From Terrirubrum flagellatum (GTDB lineage: Bacteria > Pseudomonadota > Alphaproteobacteria > Rhizobiales > Beijerinckiaceae), in contig NZ_CP091851.1 of NCBI RefSeq assembly GCF_022059845.1, positions 124,001 to 188,000 on the forward strand: a stretch of 64,000 nucleotides of DNA, in the 5' to 3' direction. This document shows positions 56,284-63,864 of this stretch, in pieces (positions within the stretch are counted from its first letter, which is position 1; every line of letters starts with the position of its first letter). The position numbers and the translations under genes are program-made. Below the pieces are notes generated by a model, which saw only the letters and a list, made by a program, of their open reading frames with translations, had not been told where the DNA came from and did not search any database.

Positions 56284-56892
56284 ATGACCATGGCCCGATC
56301 CGACATCCCCTCGCGGCGGCTCAACTGGCCGAACATCCTGACCTATGCGCGGATCGCGGCCGTGCCGGCGATCGTGCTGCTGATGGAGTGGCCGAACGAC
56401 CCCGCCTTCCGCTGGGCGGCGCTGATCCTGTTTTTCCTCGCGGCGGTCACCGACTATTTCGACGGCTATCTCGCCCGCGCCTGGAGCCAGCAGACGACCA
56501 TGGGCCGCATGCTCGATCCGATCGCCGACAAGCTCCTCGTCGCCGCCTGCCTCCTGATGGTGGTCGCCGACGGCACGCTCCGGGGCTGGTGGGTGTGGGC
56601 CGCGGTGATCATCCTGTGTCGCGAGATCCTGGTGTCCGGCCTGCGCGAATTCCTGGTCGAGTTGCGCGTCAGCGTGCCGGTCAGCCGGATCGCGAAATGG
56701 AAGACCACGATGCAGCTCATCGCCATCGGCTTCCTGATCGCGGCGCCCGTTGGCGACGTCATTATTCCGCACACCATGACGATCGGCCTCTGGCTGCTGG
56801 TCGCAGCCGCCGTGCTGACGCTCTACACAGGCTTCGATTATTTCAAGGCCGGCGTGACCCATCTCCTCGAAGAGGACGACAAACGCGCATGA
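56284..56892 (+). CDS. pgsA: CDP-diacylglycerol--glycerol-3-phosphate phosphatidyltransferase
   Basis: It makes phosphatidylglycerol-phosphate, the committed step to PG and cardiolipin. It has 202 residues and about four to five membrane segments. The CDP-alcohol phosphotransferase motif DGYLARAWSQQTTMGRMLDPIADK (D-G-x2-A-R-x8-G-x3-D-x3-D) is complete near 59-82. Starts at 56284 and 56290 are both possible. It heads the plus-strand group pgsA-moaD-ridA-moaE, with only 10 bp to moaD. Confidence 0.96.
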   Translation: MTMARSDIPSRRLNWPNILTYARIAAVPAIVLLMEWPNDPAFRWAALILFFLAAVTDYFDGYLARAWSQQTTMGRMLDPIADKLLVAACLLMVVADGTLRGWWVWAAVIILCREILVSGLREFLVELRVSVPVSRIAKWKTTMQLIAIGFLIAAPVGDVIIPHTMTIGLWLLVAAAVLTLYTGFDYFKAGVTHLLEEDDKRA

Positions 56893-56902
56893 AGAGGCGC
56901 GC

Positions 56903-57154
56903 ATGAAGCTCGTCTATTTCGCCTGGGTGCGCGAACGGATCGGCAAGGAATCCGAGATCGTCGATCTTCCCGTTGATGTCGCGACGATCGCCGATCTCGC
57001 GCGCTGGCTGAAGACGCGCGGCGAGGAATACGCCTACGCCTTCGAGAACGAGAAGGTGGTGCGCGCCGCGATCGATCGCAAACATGTGAAGCCTGAAACC
57101 GCGATCGCGGGCGCGACCGAGATCGCCTTCTTCCCACCGATGACGGGAGGTTGA
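56903..57154 (+). CDS. moaD: Molybdopterin synthase small subunit MoaD
   Basis: This 83-residue ubiquitin-fold sulfur carrier opens MKLVYFAWVRERIG and ends PPMTGG. The C-terminal Gly-Gly is thiocarboxylated by MoeB and donates sulfur to precursor Z within molybdopterin synthase. The large subunit moaE lies 353 bp downstream, separated by a RidA-family gene. Confidence 0.95.
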   Translation: MKLVYFAWVRERIGKESEIVDLPVDVATIADLARWLKTRGEEYAYAFENEKVVRAAIDRKHVKPETAIAGATEIAFFPPMTGG

Positions 57155-57155
57155 G

Positions 57156-57503
57156 ATGATCACGCGCATCGCAGGCGCGATCGCGACGCGCAGCCGGGCG
57201 GTGGCGACGGATGATCTGGTCTTCACGGTGGCGGTGTCGCCGGACAAGACGCCCTCGCTTTATGAGCAGACGAAAGGTGCGCTCGCGCAGCTCGACCGCA
57301 ATCTCGCCGATGCGGGTTCGGACAAATCGCTGCTTCTGTCCGCGACGGTGTACATCACCAACATGTCCGAGAAGGGCGAGATGAATCGCGCCTGGGACGA
57401 ATGGGTCGATCGCGAAAACCCGCCGCAGCGCGCCTGCGTCGGCGTCGCGCTTGAAGGCCGGGACCTCGTCGAGATCACGGTCGTCGCACTGCGCAAGGCG
57501 TGA
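57156..57503 (+). CDS. RidA/YjgF family protein
   Basis: The protein has 115 residues with the YjgF/RidA trimer fold. Visible segments are TDDLVFTVAVSP, LYEQTKGALAQLDRNLADAGSDKSLLLSATVYITNM, and the C-terminal PPQRACVGVALEGRDLVEITVVAL. The Arg in PPQRAC corresponds to the substrate-binding Arg of imine deaminases. It starts 1 bp after moaD and ends 4 bp before moaE, so it is embedded in the Moco operon. Direct involvement in Moco synthesis is unproven; protection of PLP enzymes such as the nearby ilvE product is another option. Confidence 0.9.
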   Translation: MITRIAGAIATRSRAVATDDLVFTVAVSPDKTPSLYEQTKGALAQLDRNLADAGSDKSLLLSATVYITNMSEKGEMNRAWDEWVDRENPPQRACVGVALEGRDLVEITVVALRKA

Positions 57504-57507
57504 TGGG

Positions 57508-57963
57508 ATGGCGACGATTCGCATCCAGCGCGAGCCGTTCGATCTCGCCGCGGAAGCGCGGGCGCTGAGCGCGGGGCGCGTCGATGTCGGCGCCGTGGTG
57601 ACGTTTTCCGGCCTCTGCCGCAGCGAGGAAGGCGCGCTCGCGGCGCTCGAACTCGAACATTACCCCGGCATGGCGGAAGAGGAGATCGCGCGCGTCGCCG
57701 CCGAGGCGGAAGCGCGCTGGCCGCTTCTCGGCGCGACGATCATTCATCGCTACGGCCGCATTGCGCCTGGCGAGGACATCGTGCTCGTCGTCACCGCGTC
57801 GAGCCATCGCCGCGCGGCGTTCGAGGCGGCGGAATTCCTGATGGACTATCTCAAGACCCGCGCGCCCTTCTGGAAGAAGGAGCATCGCGCGGACGGATCA
57901 TCCGGCGACTGGGTCGCGGCGAAGGACGAGGACGACGCCGCGGCCGGGCGCTGGACCAAATGA
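57508..57963 (+). CDS. moaE: Molybdopterin synthase large subunit MoaE
   Basis: The protein has 151 residues from the ATG at 57508. Visible: VGAVVTFSGLCRSEEG, LELEHYPGMAEEEI, HRYGRIAPGEDIVLVVTASSHR and the catalytic-Lys segment MDYLKTRAPFWKKE. It transfers two sulfurs from MoaD to precursor Z. A perfect terminator hairpin follows at once. A longer upstream frame overlaps ridA and is not used. Confidence 0.95.
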   Translation: MATIRIQREPFDLAAEARALSAGRVDVGAVVTFSGLCRSEEGALAALELEHYPGMAEEEIARVAAEAEARWPLLGATIIHRYGRIAPGEDIVLVVTASSHRRAAFEAAEFLMDYLKTRAPFWKKEHRADGSSGDWVAAKDEDDAAAGRWTK

Positions 57964-57964
57964 A

Positions 57965-57988
57965 AACGCCGGGCGACGGCCCGGCGTT
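57965..57988. terminator. Bidirectional terminator between moaE and ilvE
   Basis: AACGCCGGGC (57965-57974) and GCCCGGCGTT (57979-57988) form a perfect 10-bp stem with a 4-nt loop, flanked by AAAA on the left and TTCT on the right. It lies 1 bp after the moaE stop and 23 bp past the ilvE stop on the other strand, so it can serve both. Confidence 0.8.
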
Positions 57989-58011
57989 CTGAATTCAGCT
58001 TGCGTTTTCCG

Positions 58012-58899
58012 TCAGGCGGCTTTCGCCTTCGGCCGGACCTCGGCGGAATAATCCTCGATCAGCGTGCGCGAGATGTTGCCCGGCGTGAATTTGTAGGGGC
58101 CGATCTCGGACACCGGCGTCACCTCGGCGGCGGTGCCGGTGATGAAGCATTCGTTGAAGGTCGCAAGCTCGTCCGGCATGATCCGGCGCTCGATCACGTC
58201 CATGCCGCGGCGCTTCGCAAGTTCGATCACCGTCTTGCGCGTGATGCCGTCAAGGAAGCAGTCGGCGATCGGCGTATGCACCGCGCCGTCCCTGGTGAAG
58301 AACACATTGGCGCCGGTGCATTCGGCGACGCGTCCCTGCCAGTCATACATCAGCGCGTCGGCGTAACCCTTCTTCTCCGCCTGATGCTTGGAGATGGTGC
58401 AGATCATATAGAGGCCGGCCGCCTTCGATTTCGACGGCGCCGTTGCCGGATCGGGACGGCGATACTGAGCGATGTCGAGACGGATGCCCTTCATCTTGGT
58501 CGCGATGTCGAACATGCTCGGCCAGACCCAGCTCGCGATGGCGACATGGATCTTGTTCTGCTGGGCGGCGACAGCCATCATTTCGGACCCGCGCCACGCC
58601 ACCGGCCGGACATAGGCGTCGGGCTGGCCATTCTTCTCGACGACCAGCGCCTTGGCCCGATCGAGCTCGGCGACGGAGTAGGGGATCTCGAAATCGAGCA
58701 ACTCAGCCGATTCCCGGAAACGCTGGGAATGCTCGGTCGACTTGAAGATCACCCCGCCATAGGCCCGCTCGCCCTCGAAGACGGACGAGCCGTAATGGAG
58801 GCCGTGGGTGAGCACATGCACCTTCGCGTCGCGCCAGGGCAGGATCTGCCCGTCCATCCAGATGTAACCGTCGCGATCGTCGAAGGGAATCAGGCTCAT
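58012..58899 (-). CDS. ilvE: Branched-chain amino acid aminotransferase
   Basis: This PLP enzyme makes valine, leucine and isoleucine from the 2-oxo acids (and the reverse). It has 295 residues, fold-type IV. Motifs: THGLHYGSSVFEGERAYGG, the PLP lysine probably Lys159 in SKSKAAGLYM, ALMYDWQGRVAECTGANVFF, and LDGITRKTVIELA. The product may serve both synthesis and the valine breakdown route encoded 35 kb away. It is divergent from petP. Confidence 0.94.
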   Translation of the reverse strand: MSLIPFDDRDGYIWMDGQILPWRDAKVHVLTHGLHYGSSVFEGERAYGGVIFKSTEHSQRFRESAELLDFEIPYSVAELDRAKALVVEKNGQPDAYVRPVAWRGSEMMAVAAQQNKIHVAIASWVWPSMFDIATKMKGIRLDIAQYRRPDPATAPSKSKAAGLYMICTISKHQAEKKGYADALMYDWQGRVAECTGANVFFTRDGAVHTPIADCFLDGITRKTVIELAKRRGMDVIERRIMPDELATFNECFITGTAAEVTPVSEIGPYKFTPGNISRTLIEDYSAEVRPKAKAA

Positions 58900-59013
58900 A
58901 ACGCGCTCCCGGAAGTGATTTTAGTGGCGCCAGGGCTGTTTGGCGGGCACAATCGCGCCCAAACGACCAAAAGTTTCTCAGGCGTGCCTTGACGGGTAAC
59001 AATCGCTCGGAGA

Positions 59014-59034
59014 TATGTCAATATCACTGACATA
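59014..59034. promoter_or_regulatory. PetP (MarR) operator candidate
   Basis: TATGTCA (59014-59020) and TGACATA (59028-59034) form a perfect 7-bp dyad with a 7-bp centre, of MarR type. A TTGACG (58989-58994) lies 17 bp before GATATG (59012-59017), so the dyad would cover the -10 of a promoter reading into petP: a classic autorepression layout. Evidence is sequence pattern only. Confidence 0.55.
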
Positions 59035-59060
59035 AATTTCGGGCCGGACGGAGACGATCA

Positions 59061-59576
59061 TTGGCGAGAGCGGCGCAGGCGGCGCATTCTGGCGAGGACG
59101 ACGCCCCGGAGGAGATCGACTTCGCCCTGATTGAACTGTTCTTTTTCGCCTACCGGGATTTCGTGTCCGAACCGGACCGGATTCTGGCGCGGGACGGCTT
59201 CGGCCGCGCGCATCACCGGGTGATGCATTTCGTCAATCGGCATCCCGGCCTCACCATCGCCGAATTGCTCGACATCCTGAAGATCACCAAGCAAAGCCTG
59301 AACAGGGTGCTGAAGGACTTGATCGATCAGGGGCATATCGAGCAGCGGCCAGGCGACGTCGACCGCAGGCAGAGGCTGCTGTTCATGACGGAGCGCGGCG
59401 CGGCGCTCGCGCGCGAACTCGCCTCGATGCAGAATCGGCGCATCTCGGGCGCGCTTGCCTTGTCGCAATCCGGCGCCGACCGGATCGTCCGGCAATTCCT
59501 CTCGGCCATGGTTGATGCGGGCGAGCGCGACAAGGTGCGACGCGTCGTGGCCGGTGGAACGGGCGGAAAAATCTGA
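59061..59576 (+). CDS. petP: MarR family regulator PetP
   Basis: The protein has 171 residues from a TTG at 59061; no in-frame ATG occurs before the domain. The MarR winged helix is about 50-125: RDGFGRAHHRVMHFVNRHPGLTIAELLDILKITKQSLNRVLKDLIDQGHIEQRPGDVDRRQRLLFMTERG. In Rhodobacter, petP lies directly before petR, as here, and the pair was described in connection with cytochrome bc1 expression and growth. The stop overlaps the petR ATG by one base. Confidence 0.88.
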   Translation: MARAAQAAHSGEDDAPEEIDFALIELFFFAYRDFVSEPDRILARDGFGRAHHRVMHFVNRHPGLTIAELLDILKITKQSLNRVLKDLIDQGHIEQRPGDVDRRQRLLFMTERGAALARELASMQNRRISGALALSQSGADRIVRQFLSAMVDAGERDKVRRVVAGGTGGKI

Positions 59577-60304
59577 TGTCGACAGCGCCCCAGGTCGCGA
59601 CGCTCGATGACGACGCGCCGCATATTCTGGTCGTCGAGGACGACCGGCGGCTGCGCGAGCTTCTGGCGCGGTTGCTTGGTCAGCACGGCTTTCGCGTCAG
59701 CGCCGCCGCCAACGCCATGGAGGCGGAAGCGAAGATCGCCCATCTCGTCTTCGACTGTATCTTGCTCGACGTGATGATGCCGAAAGTGTCGGGCTTCGAA
59801 TTCGCGCAGGCGCGCCGCGCCAATGGCGACCAAGTGCCGATCCTGATGCTGACGGCGCGCGCCGAGGCCAATGACCGCGTGAAGGGGCTCGAAGTCGGCG
59901 CGGACGACTATCTCACCAAGCCGTTCGAGCCGCGGGAACTCATCCTGCGCGTCACAAAGCTCATTCGCCGCGCCGCGCCGGTCGCCCATTCCGCGCCCGC
60001 GCCGGCGTCGCTTGAGACCGTGCGCTTCGGGCCGTTCTTCTACTGGCTCGATCGTGGCGAACTGCGCAATGGCGACGAGATCATCCGCGTCACCGAGCGC
60101 GAGCGCGACATCCTCAACATGCTGGCGCGCGCCGGCGGCGAGCCCGTGGCGCGTCAGGCGCTCGCAGGCGGCAACGCCGAGAATGAACGCACCATCGACG
60201 TGCAGATCAACCGGCTGCGCCGCAAGATCGAGAAGGACCCGGCGCATGCGCTGCTGCTGCAGACCGTGCGCGGCGTCGGCTACAGGCTGATGATCGATCG
60301 ATGA
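59576..60304 (+). CDS. petR: OmpR-type response regulator PetR
   Basis: The protein has 242 residues. The receiver domain (about 16-130) has the acidic pocket VVEDD, phospho-Asp in ILLDVMMPKVSGFE, MLTARAE and LTKPFEPREL. The OmpR/PhoB winged-helix domain (about 150-240) has EIIRVTERERDILNMLARAGG and TIDVQINRLRRKIEKDPAHALLLQTVRGVGYRL. It overlaps petP upstream and the sensor kinase downstream by 1-4 bp, so the three are coupled. Confidence 0.95.
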   Translation: MSTAPQVATLDDDAPHILVVEDDRRLRELLARLLGQHGFRVSAAANAMEAEAKIAHLVFDCILLDVMMPKVSGFEFAQARRANGDQVPILMLTARAEANDRVKGLEVGADDYLTKPFEPRELILRVTKLIRRAAPVAHSAPAPASLETVRFGPFFYWLDRGELRNGDEIIRVTERERDILNMLARAGGEPVARQALAGGNAENERTIDVQINRLRRKIEKDPAHALLLQTVRGVGYRLMIDR

Positions 60305-61665
60305 ACGCCGTCATCTTCCTGATGCGCGCGCCGCTCGAAATCTATGAGCGGATCGCGATCGCATTGCGGAAGGCGCTGCCGAAAGGCCTGTATGCGCGCT
60401 CGCTGCTGATCATCATCGTGCCGATGGTGCTGCTGCAGTCGGTCATCGCCTATGTCTTCATGGAGCGTCACTATCAACTTGTGACGCGTCGTCTGTCGCA
60501 GGCGGTGACGCAGGACATCGCCGCACTTATTGATCTCTATGCGGAGATGAAGTCGCCTGATAAGGCGGAGGCGCTGTCGCGCATCGCGCAGGAGCGGCTT
60601 AATCTCGAGGTCGACTTCCTGCCGCTTGCGCCCCTGCCGCCGCCGGGCCCGAAACCGTTTTTCTCCATCCTCGATCAGACGCTGTCGGAAGAAATCAGCC
60701 GGATGGTCAAGAGGCCGTTCTGGATCGACACGGTCGGTCGTTCGAGTTTCGTCGAGATCCGCGTCCAGCTCGAGCACGCGACCATGCGCGTCATCGCGCG
60801 TCGCAGCCAGACCTACGCGTCGAATTCGCATATCTTCATCGTCTGGATGGTGGGCGCGTCCTTCGTGCTGCTTGTCGTCGCCATCATCTTCCTGCGCAAC
60901 CAGATCAGGCCGATCCTGAAACTCGCGGAGGCGGCGGAGAGCTTCGGCAAGGGCCGTGAAATCGCATTTCGCCCGCGCGGGGCACGCGAGGTGCGCAACG
61001 CCGGCCGCGCCTTCCTCGAAATGAAGATGCGCATCGAGCGCGCGATCGAGCAGCGCACGGCGATGCTGAACGGCGTCAGCCACGATCTGCGCACCATCCT
61101 CACTCGCTTCAAGCTGTCGCTCGCGCTGTTGCCGCCGACGCCCGAAACGCAAGAGTTGAAGCGCGACACCGACGAGATGGGGCAGATGCTCGAAGCCTAT
61201 CTCGCCTTTGCGCGCGGCGACGCCGGCGAAGCCTCTTCGCCAACCGACATTCGCGCGCTGCTGGAGGAACTGAAGCTCGACGCCGAGCGGCAGGGCCATG
61301 TCACGGCGATCGAAATTTCCGGCGACCCCACCGTCGTCGTCAGGCCGACCGCGTTCAAGCGTCTGCTGTCGAATCTCGTCGGCAACGCGGCGCGCCATGG
61401 CGACCGCATCGCGATCAACGCGGCTCACGCCGGCCGCTGGCTGACGGTCACCATCGACGATGACGGGCCCGGCATTCCCGCCGACAAGCGCGACGATGTG
61501 TTCAAGCCGTTCTATCGGCTGGACGAGTCGCGCAATCAGGATGAAGGCGGATCGGGGCTCGGTCTCGCCATCGCGCGCGACATCGCGCGCGGCCATGGCG
61601 GCGACATCGTCCTGGCGGAATCGCCGCTTGGCGGTTTGCGCGCATCGGTGCGCGTGCCGGCTTAA
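60301..61665 (+). CDS. EnvZ-like sensor histidine kinase
   Basis: The protein has 454 residues. TM1 (about 33-53) and TM2 (about 182-202) flank a periplasmic domain of about 125 residues; a HAMP domain follows (about 203-255). The phospho-His is in LNGVSHDLRTILTRFKL. ATPase boxes: NLVGNAARHG (N), IDDDGPGIP (G1), DVFKPFYRLDESRN (F), GGSGLGLAIARDIARGHGG (G2). The H-box has Ile where most kinases have Pro (RTPLTR). It is the cognate partner of the PetR protein by gene order. Confidence 0.93.
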   Translation: MNAVIFLMRAPLEIYERIAIALRKALPKGLYARSLLIIIVPMVLLQSVIAYVFMERHYQLVTRRLSQAVTQDIAALIDLYAEMKSPDKAEALSRIAQERLNLEVDFLPLAPLPPPGPKPFFSILDQTLSEEISRMVKRPFWIDTVGRSSFVEIRVQLEHATMRVIARRSQTYASNSHIFIVWMVGASFVLLVVAIIFLRNQIRPILKLAEAAESFGKGREIAFRPRGAREVRNAGRAFLEMKMRIERAIEQRTAMLNGVSHDLRTILTRFKLSLALLPPTPETQELKRDTDEMGQMLEAYLAFARGDAGEASSPTDIRALLEELKLDAERQGHVTAIEISGDPTVVVRPTAFKRLLSNLVGNAARHGDRIAINAAHAGRWLTVTIDDDGPGIPADKRDDVFKPFYRLDESRNQDEGGSGLGLAIARDIARGHGGDIVLAESPLGGLRASVRVPA

Positions 61666-61724
61666 ACATCACATCTGCGGCTGGACGCGCGCTTCCGCGC
61701 CCTTATTGTGCGCGGGTCGGACGG

Positions 61725-62444
61725 ATGACGCCCATGCCCCAGCATATCGGAATCGTGGCCTGCTCGGCCGAAGGCGCCGCATTGTGCTATCGCACGATCT
61801 GCGCCGAAGGCGCCGCGATTCTCGGGGCCCATGCGCATCCCGAAATCTCGATGCATACGCCGTCGCTCGCCGCCACGATGGATTGCATCTATCGCGGCGA
61901 CTGGCGCGCCGTCGGCGAGATCATGCTCGCGCAGGCGAACAAGCTTGCCGCGATCGGCGCCGATTTCCTGATCTGCCCCGACAACACCATTCATCAGGCG
62001 CTGCCTTTCATCGAGGCGCGCTCGCCGCTGCCCTGGCTGCACATCGCCGACGCGGTGGCGGGCGAGGCCGTCGCGCGCGGCTACAGGCGCATCGGACTCA
62101 CCGGCACGCGCTGGCTCGTGGAGAGCGAGGTCTACCCCGAAAAGCTCAAGGCGCATGGCCTCGACTTCGTCAGACCGGGCGCGGACGAACGCGAGGAGAT
62201 CAATCGCATCATCATGGATGAGCTGGTCTATGGCGTGTGCAAGCCTGACGCGATCGCCGCGTTCCAGCGCATCATCGCGCGGCTGAGGGATCAGGGTTGC
62301 GACGCGGTAGCGCTCGTCTGCACGGAAATTCCGCTGATCATGAATGACGGCAACTCGCCTCTGCCGACGCTCGATTCGACACGCCTGCTCGCGCGGGCCG
62401 CGTTACGGCGCGCCACCGCGCGCGAGCCTGTCCCCGCGGGCTGA
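61725..62444 (+). CDS. Aspartate/glutamate racemase family protein
   Basis: The protein has 239 residues. The two catalytic Cys positions of cofactor-independent amino-acid racemases are present: Cys84 in FLICPDNTIH and Cys199 in ALVCTEIPLI, with HIADAVAGEA and RIGLTGTRW between. The N-terminal phosphate-type loop is IGIVACSAEGAALCYR. In place of the usual CNT motif it has CPDNT, shared with the YgeA/aspartate-racemase-like group. The substrate is unknown. It is 20 bp upstream of the CoA-transferase gene, so a common pathway is likely. Confidence 0.87.
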   Translation: MTPMPQHIGIVACSAEGAALCYRTICAEGAAILGAHAHPEISMHTPSLAATMDCIYRGDWRAVGEIMLAQANKLAAIGADFLICPDNTIHQALPFIEARSPLPWLHIADAVAGEAVARGYRRIGLTGTRWLVESEVYPEKLKAHGLDFVRPGADEREEINRIIMDELVYGVCKPDAIAAFQRIIARLRDQGCDAVALVCTEIPLIMNDGNSPLPTLDSTRLLARAALRRATAREPVPAG

Positions 62445-62464
62445 AGCTTCATCGGGAGCGTCGC

Positions 62465-63862
62465 ATGGACAGCGTCGACTTCCTTCTTGTCGATCTCTGG
62501 TCGCAGGCCGGCGGCGATCCCGCGGCGCTCGAACGTCTCAGGCTGACGGGCGAAGAGCCGTCGCTTCCTTCAAGCTTTCGCGTCGGCGCGGTCGCGCAGA
62601 CCACGATCGCGGCCGCCGCGCTCGCCGCCGCGGAGGTTCATCATCAGCGTGGCGCCGCGCGGCAGGATGTCTCCGTCGACATGCGGCATGCGTCGATCGA
62701 ATTTCGCAGCGAGCGTTATTTCAGCGTCGATGGCGCGCCCGCGCCAGAGTTGTGGGACATGATCGCCGGCGTCTATCGCTGCGGCGACGGGCGCTGGGTC
62801 AGGCTGCACACGAATTTTCCGCATCACCGCGACGGCGTGCTCGCGCTCCTGAATTGCGTCTATGACAAGGGCGCAGTGGCGCAGGCGCTATCGAAATGGA
62901 AAGCGGAAGAGTTCGAGGCCGCGGCGGCGGAGCGCAAGCTCGTCGTCGCGATGATGCGCTCGTTCGAGGAGTGGGACGCGCATCCCCACGACGTTGCGCT
63001 CGCCGGCCTGCCGCTTTTTTCGCTTGAACGCATCGGCGACGCGCCGCCCGAGACGCGGGCTTCCAGCGCGCGTCCTCTCTCCGGCGTTCGCGTGCTTGAA
63101 CTGACACGCATCATCGCGGGGCCCGTCTGCGGCCGCACGCTGGCGGTGCATGGCGCTGACGTGATGCTCGTCACCGCGCCGCATCTTCCGTCGATCGACG
63201 CGCTCGCGATGGACACCGGTCGCGGCAAGCTCGCGACCTCGCTCGATCTTCGCGATCCGCTCCAGCGCGAGAGCTTCGCCAGGCTGGTTCGCGGCGCCGA
63301 TATCATCGTGCAGGGCTATCGGCCCGGCGGCCTCGCCGATCTTGGCTTCGGACCCGAGGAGTGCGCAAAGCTCAGGCCGGGGATCATCTATGTCTCGCTC
63401 TCCGCCTACAGCCATGACGGGCCGTGGGCCGATCGGCGTGGATTTGATTCGCTCGTGCAGACGGCGACGGGATTCAATCACGCCGAGGCGGAGGCGGCCG
63501 GATCGACTTCGCCAAAGCCTCTGCCATGTCAGGCGCTCGATCACGGCACAGGCTATCTCATGGCCTTCGTCGCGATGATGGCGCTCGCGCGTCGCGCCCG
63601 CGAAGGCGGCTCCTGGCATGCGCGCCTGTCGCTCGCGCAGACTGCGCGCTGGATGCGCGGGCTTGGCCGCCTCGATAACGGATTGAGCGCGCCCGAGCCT
63701 TCGGATCGCGAAGTGAACGCGCAGCTCGAAACGACGCCGTCAGGCTTCGGCACGCTGACCGCGACTCGGCATGCCGCCATGATGTCGGCGACGCAAGCGA
63801 AATGGGAGCGGCCGAGCGTGCCGCTCGGTTTTCACGCGCCGCAATGGCCGGAACGCGCGTAG
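62465..63862 (+). CDS. CaiB/BaiF-type CoA transferase with rearranged domain order
   Basis: The protein has 465 residues. The opening motif expected at the N-terminus of class III CoA transferases occurs only at 204-220 (PLSGVRVLELTRIIAGP), followed by GADVMLVTAP, GRGKLATSLDL, VQGYRPGGLADLGFG and YVSLSAYSHDGPWADRRGFDSL. The catalytic Asp is probably Asp359 in ALDHGTGYLMAF. Residues 40-130 (GAVAQTTIAAAALAAAEVHH, QDVSVDMRHA, GDGRWVRLHTNF) resemble the region normally after the catalytic Asp. In that first copy the Asp is missing. A good GGGAG ribosome site precedes the ATG. Confidence 0.85.
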   Translation: MDSVDFLLVDLWSQAGGDPAALERLRLTGEEPSLPSSFRVGAVAQTTIAAAALAAAEVHHQRGAARQDVSVDMRHASIEFRSERYFSVDGAPAPELWDMIAGVYRCGDGRWVRLHTNFPHHRDGVLALLNCVYDKGAVAQALSKWKAEEFEAAAAERKLVVAMMRSFEEWDAHPHDVALAGLPLFSLERIGDAPPETRASSARPLSGVRVLELTRIIAGPVCGRTLAVHGADVMLVTAPHLPSIDALAMDTGRGKLATSLDLRDPLQRESFARLVRGADIIVQGYRPGGLADLGFGPEECAKLRPGIIYVSLSAYSHDGPWADRRGFDSLVQTATGFNHAEAEAAGSTSPKPLPCQALDHGTGYLMAFVAMMALARRAREGGSWHARLSLAQTARWMRGLGRLDNGLSAPEPSDREVNAQLETTPSGFGTLTATRHAAMMSATQAKWERPSVPLGFHAPQWPERA

Positions 63863-63864
63863 GC

